64,000 nt of DNA from Fagopyrum homotropicum (taxonomy: Eukaryota > Streptophyta > Magnoliopsida > Caryophyllales > Polygonaceae): NCBI GenBank assembly GCA_033239125.1, contig BSWB01000006.1, positions 33,968,001 to 34,032,000 on the forward strand, read 5' to 3'. Under the pieces are notes generated by a model, which saw nothing but the letters and a program-made list of their open reading frames with translations, ran no database searches and was not told where the DNA came from. The translations under genes and the position numbers were made by a program. Positions 44,315-55,303 of this stretch are shown here, one piece after another. Position 1 is the first letter of the stretch, and every line of letters begins with the position of its first letter.

Positions 44315-47300
44315 TCTAGGTTGGCAACGATGGCACTTGAAATCTTCTGAAAGACCGAATAAGTTTTAAGCAGAACCCGAAAAGGGGTCTGGGTTTTAAA
44401 AAGAAAATTTTTGGTTTTAAATGCATGCATAGTCTGGTTGGGAATAGAAAAGTACGGCTGACCACCACTACTACCGCGGATCTCAGTATGCTTAGTATGA
44501 ACTTTAGGTTACTTTACTTGGACTTTTAGCTTGTTTATAAAGATATGTTATATAGATAGTTATATGCCGAAGATTAGTAGAAAGTGTAGTTATGTTATCT
44601 CCTTAACAAAGGTAACATAATGAGTTTCTCACCCCTTGGACACATCTAAGTAGATGTTGAAGGGTGACAACGTGAAGATTAGTATGCACATCTTATGTGC
44701 ATTAGGGTAGACGAACGTCGGACAACCCCTTCGAGCTTGTTGAGGAACGTCGAGACGGAAAAGTGAAGACTCAAAGACAACACCAATTACGATGACAAGA
44801 AGAGAATCCCGAATCAACTCAACGGGATCAAATGAAGGATATACAAAAGAGTAGTTCCGGAGAAGCAAGTGATGATTGCCAACTAGGGAATTGAGAAAGA
44901 CAACGGAGAGGCTCTTTCAAGTTGTGTAAAGTGACTTCACAAACAAAGAGGACGACGTCGAAAATTTGCCATAGACATGAAAGTCAAAAGGGAGATATAG
45001 TAGCGATCAAGAAAAGGGACATAAAATTTAAGCTCACTGACAGACTAGGAAGTGAAAGTTGATGCCAAAAGCAAGGCGAAATATGATCACTCTCAACAAA
45101 CTAATTGCCACCACAATCCAGATTGATAACCGAGACAGTCAAAAGTATGGAAGTCAACACGAGATACATTATCCATCCAAATAGAAAGAATTAAAGAGCT
45201 GCAACTTGGAAGCTTACGCATTGCCAAAAAGGGAAAGGTGGATTTCACCAACGTAGAAATGGAGTGATCTCGTAGAACACAGGAGAATTCTGACATAGAC
45301 CGGGATACAACAATAACCAGCTTCTGTAAAGGCAGCATTACAAGCAACACCCAAGAAAAAAAAAAAAAAAAAAAAAAAAAAGTGTGTGAGAAGAGTATTG
45401 GTGAACCCGAGGGACCCCAATAACTTCTCATTCAAAAGGAATTTAAGCTAACAACACTACAAGTTCATAATAGAGAACCGCAAATAGACGATAACTCAGG
45501 TAAAAGAATCACGGAGATGTACCTACAAGCTACCCTAGAAGGATTGAAAAGTCTGTTGATGGAAGAAGAATGATACAACTGGACTCGTAAGAGTATAACA
45601 ATCTTACAAAAGTGTAGATTGTAGGAGGAGCTAAAGAAGAATAAACAAAGAGACTGAAGAGATATATTTCACCAAGTATATCAAGCCTCAAAAGAGATGG
45701 AAGAAAAGTAAGTCCATGAGGTTGTAGAAGGTCAACTACATCCTACTTGAACAACTTAAAAGTTACATGTGCGGGTTAACTAGTGATGGTTAGTTAACCG
45801 ATAATAAGAATAACCACAAGGTTATAAAGAATTTTATCGACATCTAGTGAATTTCTTTCGGAGATCCACGACGAAAATGGTGAAGTTAAATCAATACAAG
45901 TACTAGTAGCCTGGATGGTAACGTTAAATGAGTCCATTCTGATAACTCTAATAAAGAAATTTAAGAGCAGCTCTTGACGGTCGGTAATGACCCTTGATGA
46001 TAGTAATGGTGAAAAAGGGAATTGTTGGGAATAGTTACTTACTGCTGACTACGAAAGATACATATCAGAGTTAGAATGAAGGAATCCCTGTAAGAAGAAC
46101 TAGAAGACTAAGAAGAAGTAGATGATTGGAAACATGTCCTATGTCTTAGCATCCCACACCAGTAAGACTGATGGTGCTCCTTCGAGAAAAAGTAGGGTCA
46201 GACTGTCTAGATTGACAGGGAAAACCCTTGTGATTTAAGATGTGACACAGAATAATTGGAAATTATGAGGCGGCACAAACATAAGGAGTATGATGTAAAG
46301 CCTTGGTGAAATGTGTGGTCAAGTTGTGAGGTGATTACAGATAGAATCTACAGGTCGACTAAAACAGACATGAGAAGGAGTAAAAGTGAAAGACTAAAGG
46401 TTGTTATATGGATCCGGTATCACACCAATAAGATGGTTACCGAAAGGACTAAAGATTATTATTTAAGGAGAAATGGAGGTACTCCATGGAAAATTCAGCT
46501 GGACTGATGACCTAAGAGTTGATGAAATTAATAAGACCAACCAACGCGGTTGTAAAGTGTGTACGAGAAAACTCAAAGGGATTTAACTATCTTACGGGGT
46601 GTAAATATCAAAGAAGGTAAAGCGACATGAGTATAAGGAAGACATAATAAATGCGATGCGAGAAATTTGATTGGTGAGAAAATCATATACACCTAATGTG
46701 TGTATACAAATGGTACCATTGGATGTTTAATAACAATCATACCAATGGACTGATGACACTATGATGGATTTAGTGTAAACCAAGTGTATAACTTATCCAG
46801 TGAGAAGGAAAGTTAGGTATCAAAATTGCGAGTTATGATAAATTTTAAATAAAGTTTTGAGATGAGGATGTCCTTAGGAAATCTAGGCAAGAGTACAAAG
46901 CAACTGAAGTTCCAACACATAATGGGTAGTAATGATCAACAGACAGTTAGAGACCGATGCAGAGAAAAAAAAAAAAAAAAAAAAATTGTATAAGACAAGT
47001 CACCTAGTAGAAGAGTTCACAAGACAAGCTTGTAAGGCCAAAAGAGATAAAATGTCGACCAGGATATGAGGGTCTAAGGTGCTTGGAAGGGATACCTACA
47101 AGGGAGTGTAGATGCAAATGTAGACTTTACAAGTGTGGAGAGGTTTTAACCTCCTCAAAATTATAGGAAGTTGAAAGAAATCGCAATGTCGGTATCAAAG
47201 AGTTGAAGCCCTGTAGCGGAAACAACGGAGTATCATGAAGGCAAGGTTGCCGGTAACACCAGCGAAGGAATGTATATATAAGAACGGCCTTGGCGGACTC

Positions 47301-48362
47301 GAAAGTCCAAGGTAACCCCAATTATCACGGGACCTAGGTCATCAAAACCGACGGTCCGTGCAAGGGGAACTGCAAGGGGATGATAACTAAAATCATCAGC
47401 ACTACAACGACACTTACCAGCTATTGTTGAAGACTTGGAATGATTATTTAGGTCAAGACGAATGACCCAGTTGAGCTCGAGAAGTAGAGTTAGCCTAAGG
47501 AAACAGAAGTGTAGAATTGGAAAACGAATTAGTGAAGCATGAAAGGATTAATCGAGCAGATGATGCTCACCAAGAATTTAACGCCAGTATAGGTATGAGA
47601 AGAGCAGGTCCGGAAGATTGAGATAAGTCAATTATAGAGTGACTGACATCAACTGAGGACGTACAAGTGTTGATTGGTATTGACGAGCAGGTACCGTTGA
47701 GAAGAGATATTAGTGACTGCGAATTTAAGAGATAACTTTACTGATGACTTGGAGGAATCCCCAAGTAGGCAACGACAACTTTCTGGGGTGATCTAAAGAT
47801 ATAGAGAGAATCGGTTAGAGGTTGCTTACTAGTTGGTTAAGAACAGTCTACGGGTGAGTAAGAGAGTAAGGATCTGTTTGAGGAGGATCTTGATAGTAGT
47901 AGAAGAGAAGTATAGGCGGGAGTTGGGTAAATCATGTTGACCCTCAAAAAGACTTCATTGTGATTAATGGGTGTTACAACAGAAGCGTGGTAGGCCATAA
48001 ACCACAGATGAAGAAAATCAGTGATTGGTTAACTATGATTTCAAGTTAAGGAATTAGAGATCTATATGAAAAGGTTCACTTGGGTTTGTGATTTGTTTAG
48101 AGTTATATAAATTTGAAAGCTTGATAAGAAATAGGTGATGAGGTATTATTTGAGAAACGGTCCCACTGAGTCGTATTAGGGAGAAAAGACCAAATGAGTG
48201 GTCTTACAAAGAGCATTAACCACCTACTAAAGTATCGGGAGATGTCTCAGATCATTGTTTCAGAATTTATAGCCAGGATCTTCCGAAAAGTCGGGAGCAA
48301 ATGGATTCAATAGAAGGAAGGAAGTTTTATCGTTACTTTAGTAGTCGCCAAAATATTTAGAG
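44315..48362 (+). other. Non-coding interior of LTR element 2
   Basis: No coherent coding frame on either strand. Two long A-runs (45356-45381, 26 A; 46965-46985, 21 A). The segment at about 47090-47480 matches the repeated module of element 1 (AGGTTTTAACCTCCTC; ATTATCACGGGACCTA; GACGGTCC), and a looser version seems to lie around 45230-45420. Confidence 0.7.
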
Positions 48363-48720
48363 GTGAGTTTAGAAAGGGAACCGTTGATATATATAAACTG
48401 TTTGAGTTTGATTGACACTATTACCCATACTAGAGGTTGTACGCCCACCGTTCCCCATGTCTCAGTGAGAGAGTACTTACCGGATAAGAGTCACGTCGTC
48501 AACTTTAAGAATCGGACAGTTGAGCCCGATCATACATTTGTAGAGTACCCAGTAGCTGTCCTGGAGCGCAGTATCATACGTCTGTGGTCCAAGGAGATAC
48601 CTATGTTGAGGATCCAGTAGTCTAGACGAGGAACTGATGAGGCCACTTGGGAGACTGAGGAGAGTATTAGACGTAACTATCCCGAGTTCTTTGCGGGGTT
48701 AGAGGTTACTCCTGTTTGAC
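48363..48720 (+). pseudogene. Relic of chromovirus integrase tail / chromodomain
   Basis: Open to 48620: HVSVREYLPDKSHVVNFKN, then VEPDHTFVEYPVAVLERSII and SKEIPMLRIQ. After a TAG stop the same frame continues as ...EATWETEESIRRNYPEFF. This matches the end of Tekay-type pol, where a chromodomain-like module guides integration to heterochromatin. It shows that this non-autonomous element descends from a chromovirus. Upstream integrase is not recognisable. Confidence 0.75.
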
Positions 48721-48895
48721 GAGTTAGTACTCGGATGTTGTGTTGTTTGACCTTTCAGGTTTTTATATTGATTTGAGTGATTCTGTTTTTGTGATACTTG
48801 TCTATTTGATGGTTGAGTAGTTGCATGGTAGAAAATGAAAATGTCGAGAAAACTAAAATGTACCAAAGGAAATGTGTGAGTAAGAGCAACATTCT

Positions 48896-48932
48896 AAGTT
48901 TCGGGACGAAACTTCTTTTAAGAGGGCACTGA
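48896..48932 (+). promoter_or_regulatory. Hairpin and polypurine tract of LTR element 2
   Basis: AAGTTTCG-GGA-CGAAACTT (48896-48914) followed by a purine-rich run (AAGAGGG) and GCACTGA just before the 3' LTR at 48933. It is the plus-strand DNA priming region. The same hairpin precedes both tracts in element 1. Confidence 0.8.
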
Positions 48933-50118
48933 TGTAATAACCAGAATTTTGAAACCCGTTAAACCTGATTTTAACCGATTTCCGAAACGTCAATCTTAAA
49001 TAAATAAGTACATAAATTAAAAATAAAATAAAACGACTTTAAATTCTATTATTTTATGTGACCGTAAGTCACATAAAATGATGAAACTAGGTAACCGGAA
49101 ATATTTCCGTACCTATAAAGTAAAAAATAATAATAATAATAAAATGAAAACCGTTGAGCGGTTCCGTACTAATAACTTTTAACTAGCATTTCACATTAGC
49201 TAAATGAACGGACCCAGCCCGAATTGTTGGCCCATGTCTCAGCCGGCCCAATACTAGATTAATTAACCTAATCTTAAAATTAATCTAACCCTAAGCAAGC
49301 AACTAAACAACCTGCCGCTTCCCTCACTTACCATCCTTACGACTGGAGGAGACAAGTACGCCGACTCGCCATGCTTTCGTCGCCTCCATTCGATCTGTGC
49401 AACAACCTCCAAAGCCGAACCAGCAACTCTCGCGAATCGTTGCAGCACCGCATCGGACCAGGTGAGCCGCCATCCTTACCCATCTTCTTCTTCTCCTTGT
49501 TTTCGGAAAACCGCCAGCCGGAGCCTGACTTGAACCACGTACAACCACGATTAGAGACGCCGGGGAGTGTTGCAGGGAACGGGACGACACGGTAACAGGG
49601 TTCCTTCTCCACTGCGGAATGCGAACCGATTCTCTCTCTCTCTTCTTCCCTATTCAGCCTTCTGGGCTCGTGTGGTTAACGCCGGGAGCCTCTCGATTTC
49701 TGCAGTGTTAGACCAAGAAGGTGGCGCGCTGTGTGGAGCCTACTCGAGCCGTCATACGAGCCGGTCCAGGACGCCGACCCCACCTCGTGACTGAAGAGGA
49801 ACGGGACTACTACAAACTGTTTAGGTGAGTCCTTTGACAGTGCTTTGCGGAATAGTTATGGTTGTATATAAATAGAGAGGTGTAAGGTTGCGAGTATATA
49901 GGTAGGATCGAGAGAGAGATAGACATGGTTTTGAGGAGTAAGGTACGGAGTAGAGAATCAAATGTATAGTTAGATATGAGTAAGCTGAAAGCTCATGAAT
50001 TACATCGTAATTGTGTACATGTTTGTATAAGTACTGTAAGAGATAGAAATGTTTATATATATATATATGTACTGCAAGGCCTTGCTGGAAAAAAAAAAAA
50101 AAAAGGAAACGTAAGTAG

Positions 50119-50179
<61 letters not shown>

Positions 50180-50193
50180 TAGGTGGGAAATTG

Positions 50194-50236
<43 letters not shown>

Positions 50237-51480
50237 ATATATATATTCACATACATAAGTGTACTTATATCCGTACGAGATGGGAAATAAATATAGGTAG
50301 ATATATATATGTTTACCGAATAGTTACATAATTATATAAACGAGTTGAGGGAAAGGTTAAAGTATATATTACGGATAAAATAGGTATTAGAGTAGATTGT
50401 AACCGGGAAGGAGGAGGAGAGTTGTGGGTAGATTCGAGTTTTGAACTTATAACTTATAAGAACTATCAGAGAGAAACAATTTATGGAAAACAAGTTCTAA
50501 AAGAAATTAGTATAATTCAAGAATAAACTTCGAGAATTTACGATACCAAGGGTAAAATGGTCTTATACCATAAGAGAGTTTTCCGTAATTCCTTCGCATG
50601 AGGTTGGACATCAAGATGTGATTTTGATACACATGCCTTATTTGACAGGCGCTTGAGTTACCACGAGTACGGATTGTTTGAGACTTGTTAGAGTACGATT
50701 TGACTCAGGTAAGTCCTTGCGACTTACTTAGCCAGTTTCTGAGTGTTAGTTGAGTGATAGTAGTGGTGTGTGCTATTGCGTGATTTAATAATAATAACCT
50801 GCTAGGACGACTGTTATTTTACGTTTAAGGCCCAAGTGTATGTATAACGGGCCGTGACATCACTGCCCAGCTCTGACAGGAGACTGGGAGGTTCTCTATA
50901 CCCAGACCATGCAGGTACAAGGTGAGGTGCATCGGATCCATTCCTGATGGTTACACGGGGGCGGAGGCGAGGTTTGGGAATCCCTCGTGTCACAAAATAA
51001 GTATCACTAGAGTGAACGAGTAAATTAAAGCAAGATAATAAAACAGACTTGTTTGAAAGCATGCTGAGTGTTTATGTTTATCTGAGTGTGTTTGTGCTGC
51101 TATTATTTTGCTAATATTTAGATAACTAGCTAACGGTTCTTCTTGTTGTTGTTTTAGATTTTACCGCAGGTTAGATCAGCAGCTGAGTGATCCGGAAGTA
51201 GTGGTCAGCCGGGTCTCCGTACTCCTTAGAGCGGGGTTGGGGTTGTTTTGTCTTTCCTTTCTTTTGGTTAAGACAGTTGTTCTTTTCTGTTGTTTAAGTA
51301 TTGTAGGCTGCTAGACAGTGTTGCATTCATTACTCTAAAAACATGGCTTTTATGAATTTCGGTTTCTTTATTTGTGTCTTGTTGCAAGATCCTAGTAATG
51401 TTGTTGTCAAACTGAGGTCGGGACCCATTGTAAGGTCCTAACCAGTAATACTCCGAGTTCTGAGAATTCGGGGTGTTACA
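48933..51480 (+). repeat. 3' LTR of LTR element 2
   Basis: 2548 bp. The 19-bp excess over the 5' LTR comes from longer (TA)n tracts (around 50125-50176) and A-run. Substitutions seen: 50912 (C/T), 51201 (G/A) and 51432 (A/G). Confidence 0.95.
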
Positions 51481-52531
51481 GGAAGAGTGTATCGAGAAGA
51501 TTTCTAGAGGTATCGAACCTTGGTTTGCTGATTTTGTAAATTACTTGGTTTGCCAAGAAATACCTCCCGGACTATCCTATGCACAAAGAAAGAAGTTCTT
51601 TAGGGATGTCCGACAATACTTTTGGAATGAACCTCTACTCTTCAAGAGAGGTCCCAATGGCATCATTAGGAGATGTGTGCTGGAAGACGAAATGCAAAGC
51701 GTCATTCATCATTGTCATTCACTACCTTGTGGAGGGCACGCTAATTCCAATAAAACTAGCGCTAAGGTATTGCAATCCGGATTCTTTTAGCTTACTTTAT
51801 TTAAGAATGTGCAAACCTTTGTTTCTTGTTGCGATGCATGTCAAAGAACAAGAAATATCTCTAGGAGAAACGAGATGCCTCTCAACAACATTCAAGAGGT
51901 GGAAATCTTTGACGTTTGGGGAGTTGATTTCATGGGACCATTCCCATCATCTTGCGGAAACCAATACATACTTCTTGTTGTAGATTATGTTTCGAGATGG
52001 GTTAAAGCTATTGCCTCTCCAACTAACGATGCTATGGTGGTTGTCAAGTTCTTTAATAGAACTATTTTCCCAAGGTTTGGTACACCACGAACCATCATTA
52101 GTGTCGGAGGTTCACACTCATAGCCCGACGATTCGAAGCTCTACTAGCTAAGTATGGGGTGACTCACAAGATCGCCACTCCCTACCATCCGCAAACAAGT
52201 GGACAAGTGGAGATTTCAAATAGAGAGATCAAGGGTATCCTTGAGAAGACGGTGTCAAAAACAAGGAAAGATTGGTCTTTAAAACTAGATAACGCGCGTA
52301 TAGGACAGCTTACAAGACTCCCATCGGTACAACACCATACAACCTTGTGTATGGGAAGTCTTGTCATCTCCCAGTAGAGTTGGAACACAAGACGTATTGG
52401 GCTGTGAAGTGGTTGAACTTCAGCATGAAAGAAGTGGGCGAGAAGCGTCTCTTGGACCTTAACGAGCTAGAAGAACTCCGCTTTTACGCTTATGAGAACG
52501 CCAAGATCTACAAGGAAAGGTTGAAGCGTTG
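51481..52531 (+). pseudogene. Athila-type integrase: zinc finger and catalytic core, mutated
   Basis: First part (51473-51790): NYLVCQEIPPGLSYAQRKKF, then IIRRCVLEDEMQSVIHHCHS and CGGHANSNKTSAKVLQSGFF. The HHCC finger finishes with CCDACQRTR in another frame (51809-52123). The core has VDFMGPFP (first Asp) and HPQTSGQVEISNREIKGILE (the Glu), but the second Asp is lost: the frame reads RTIISVGGSHS with V where D is expected. Frameshifts near 51790, 52120 and 52300. A last open stretch (52347-52595) gives YGKSCHLPVELEHKTYWAVK and reaches the 52532 insertion. Dead. Confidence 0.9.
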
Positions 52532-54041
52532 TGAACGAGGATATTTCCTTAGGTCGTTTATATCCTATCAAAGTAATTTCCGAACTCAATACTAAAGCAA
52601 GTATAGTGATTAAATAAGGGTCAAACCCAAGAGAGTTTGTGTTATTTTTATTAAATTCAATAATTGATTATGGGACAAAGTAACAAAAAAGGGGGGTTTT
52701 GGAATGAATTGATGCACACAGAACTAAAAAGCAAGTAGATGAGATTGATAAGATGATGATGAGTGGATCTACACTAGGTTGATTCTTAGCATGCGATTAC
52801 TACTTTGGTGAGTTCCTTTTACAAGTTTCAAGTAATGTTCCCGCCTTGATCATATGTATGTGTTGAGCCAACCGGCATCAACACAACTTAACAAGTTAGT
52901 GTTCCGTAAACCTACAAGAACAAGTCACAAGTTAGCTTTCAAACAAATACTAAGGGATATAAAGAGAAGATTAAAACCGTTAAACTAATCTTTATAATTG
53001 TGCTTCTTTTCCTTCAAGCATTTACAACCCGTTATTACTTAAAGGTTACTACTAGACTAAAGACCCAAACCCGGAATCTATTAATCCTAGTTGTTTGCAT
53101 GCATTTAGGACCTAAGGTGATCAATCTTAAGTGATAATGAAAACATGCAATTTAGATAATTGAAGCTCAAGAAACACAAAACATTACTGAATAAAACTTA
53201 TATAAAAAGGGAACTTACAACCAAAGAAATAATGCAGCCTCAAATCAACCCAATGTAGCAAGGACACTTAGAAGCTCATTACAAATGAAGCAAAAGAGAA
53301 TAAAAGTGGGAAAATGATGGATCATTCTAGCAATCAACCATGGGTCTATTTATACTACAAATGACACTAAATGGGAGTAAATGGCCGGCCAAAACAGCCA
53401 CCTTTAATGTTATAAAGGTGGTGTAAACAGCCGGAGTAAATCTCTGTCGCTGAACCGCAAGGGCGGCCTTCAGATCCGCAAGGGCCGTTCAGGCGAAAAC
53501 GTTTGATCATCTTCGTGGCCGCATGGGCGGCCTGGCAGTTCCGCAGGGGTGGATCATTAATGATCTTCAAAACGTCTGACTCTTCAACTTTCTGTCGCTT
53601 CAGATGCCGAGCCGCAGGGGCGGCTCTGTGTCAAAGCAGGGGCGGTGACACTGACTCTTCAGCATCACAGCTCCATAGGGTAAGACGCAGGTAGAGGCGC
53701 AGGGGCGTCGGTCTTCGCTTCTTCAGGATAAGTCACCGCAGGGGCGCTAGGGAGTGGCGCAGGGGCGGCGACAGTCTTCGTTCCTAGCGCTGGCGAAGGC
53801 GCGGGCTGCGCTCCGGAACGTGGTGTCACCCGCAGGGGCGGTGACACTGCTCCGCGGGGGCAGTGAGGCCACATAAGCTTTGCTTCGTACATGGTCTTCA
53901 ACTCCCAAGTGCTAAAACTCCTCTTTTATCTTCTTTTAGTCTCCTTCTTCTGGATCAAGGAGTTAGTAAAATAAACCGACACTAATGTGATAAAAAGACT
54001 TTAAAAACTAACCTAAATGATAGTGATTCCATCACCTATCA
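52532..54041 (-). repeat. 3' LTR of element 3, with GC-rich motif cluster
   Basis: 1510 bp, minus strand TGATAGGTGATGG...GTTCA. Between 53455 and 53865 there are about ten copies of a CCGCAGGGGCGG-type motif, for example 53455, 53519, 53612 and 53830, which makes this part much richer in GC than the rest. Confidence 0.85.
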
Positions 54042-54660
54042 AACTCCCCCATACTTAGACCTTTTACTCGTCCCGGGTAAAACACATGATAACAGTTTTT
54101 AGACTCAAAGGCCTTAGGAAGCATGGGTAAGAGGCATAGACAATGGAAAAGGAAAGCCAAGAAAGAAAGAAGGAAAAAGAGAGAAAATGTGGGAAAAAGG
54201 TGAGAAAACTACCACCCTTATTGCTCCAAGAGTGACCTATCCGGACAACCTCCTTATGACTCCCCTTCATATGCCGCCAAATGCCGGAAAGGGAACCTAT
54301 ACTCGGTGCCGCTCATTTTATCAAGGTGCCCTTTCGGGTTTTCACCTTGCCACTCTTCTTCTTTTCTTTGATGATCTCACTTGGAACTCACATCCCTCAA
54401 GTCCAATTTTGCACCAACCTAAGGTTGGTCGGACTACCTTCTTTTTGCCTAAACCGCCCTTTCGGGTTTTCGGTTTATCCAAAGATTTTCAAGCCTTTTT
54501 TCATTTTCTTTGGGTTTTTCTTCTCTTTTTTTCATGACTTTCAAATTGAATTTTAAACTACAACTAAAAGCAAACACACTTAAAAACAAACTATACATGC
54601 AAAGATATTTCCTCCCCCATACTTGAAGCACACTTTGCCCTCAAAGTGGAAAATGAAAGC
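54042..54660 (-). other. Untranslated 3' region of element 3 with hairpins
   Basis: Two purine tracts (minus TATGGGGGAG) near 54042-54055 and 54607-54620 bracket a stretch with three hairpins: a 17-bp palindrome ACCAACCTAAGGTTGGT (54413-54429) and two GAAA-capped stem-loops (54322-54349 and 54450-54477). Open frames here on the plus strand are not believed. Confidence 0.65.
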
Positions 54661-54697
54661 AAAGATAAATGTGGAGAATGAATAAGGGATGATGCCA

Positions 54698-55019
54698 CTA
54701 ATGGGATGGTCCGGCTGGACCCTCCTCTGGTGGGTACGGGAAGTGGCTGAAGAAGTGCTCCTGCCGGCGGTAGAGCGTGTCTATGTGGGCCTCCAGAGCA
54801 TCCATCCTCTGCCCAAATGAAGTCTCAAAGCTGGCTTGCCAAGCCAGCTGTTGAGCCTCTAGCTGCTGCTGATGAGCCGTCTGCCAAGCATCTTGCCGGC
54901 AGTCAAAATGAGTGGTCATAGAGGAAGCGAAGCTGGACTGCCACGCCTGCTGCTGCTCAAGCATGGACCGCTGGTACTCGGTCTGTCATGCCTGATGCTG
55001 GGTGGTCAAGGTTGCCATC
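54698..55019 (-). pseudogene. Gln-rich coiled-coil protein fragment of element 3
   Basis: Minus strand from Met at about 55018 (MATLTTQHQA, stop, then QTEYQRSMLEQQQAWQSSF), open from 54964 to 54698. Repeated Q-AWQ(S/A)SF units and a heptad-like stretch (GQRMDALEAHIDTLYRRQEH) suggest a coiled coil. It lies just upstream of the 3' untranslated part, where Athila elements may carry a third ORF. I cannot assign a function. Confidence 0.45.
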
Positions 55020-55043
55020 TGATAGTGATTCCATCACCTATCA

Positions 55044-55303
55044 CGTTGGCATGATAAGAATATCATTCCAAAAGACCTCAAAGAAGGAGATCAAGTTCTC
55101 CTCTTTAATTCCCGACTTCGACTCTTTTCAAATAAGCTTAAATCTCGTTGGACTGGGCCTTATGTGATTAAACGTGTTTTTCCCCATGGAGCAATTGAAG
55201 TATGGGGTGAGAAGTGAGGAAGTTTCAAGGTGAATGGTCAACGACTTAAGAAGTACTCACCGGAGCTCCAAGTTGAGGAAATCGCTCCGATTGTCCTCAT
55301 TTG
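55044..55303 (+). pseudogene. Athila-type integrase C-terminal domain
   Basis: Continues the plus-strand pol after element 3: HDKNIIPKDLKEGDQVLLFN, then SRLRLFSNKLKSRWTGPYVI and KRVFPHGAIEVWGEK, then a TGA stop and KVNGQRLKKYSPEL. RWTGPY is the GPY/F motif of Ty3-group integrases. There is no chromodomain after it, as expected for Athila and unlike the chromovirus relic at 48363. Ends at the TGA near 55301-55303. Confidence 0.88.

Larger units (their letters stand above)
41771..51480 (+). mobile_element. Young non-autonomous chromovirus-type LTR retrotransposon 2 (9710 bp)
   Basis: LTRs of 2529 and 2548 bp (TGTAATAACC...GGTGTTACA), target duplication GGAAG (41766-41770, 51481-51485), PBS TGGTATCAGAGC (44303-44314) and a PPT with the same hairpin as element 1. 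The LTRs differ by about three substitutions plus microsatellite lengths. The interior has no gag or pol frame except a chromovirus integrase-tail relic near 48363. It must have been mobilised by proteins of a related complete element. Confidence 0.93.
52532..55043 (-). mobile_element. Athila-type LTR element 3, internally deleted (2512 bp)
   Basis: TG...CA boundaries with target duplication CGTTG (52527-52531, 55044-55048). Read on the minus strand: only the first 23 bp of the 5' LTR (55043-55021), a short interior (55020-54042) and a full 1510-bp 3' LTR (54041-52532). A deletion removed most of the 5' LTR and nearly all coding sequence after insertion. The PPT (minus AAGTATGGGGGAGTT) abuts the 3' LTR. 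Confidence 0.88.

Noticed and set aside
45356..46985. A-runs as poly(A) tails of inserted retroposons
   Set aside because: No target duplications were found around them, and sequence on both sides reads as continuous element 2 interior.
54187..54556. Plus-strand proteins in element 3 3' region
   Set aside because: Antisense to the element and overlie the hairpins; no domain.
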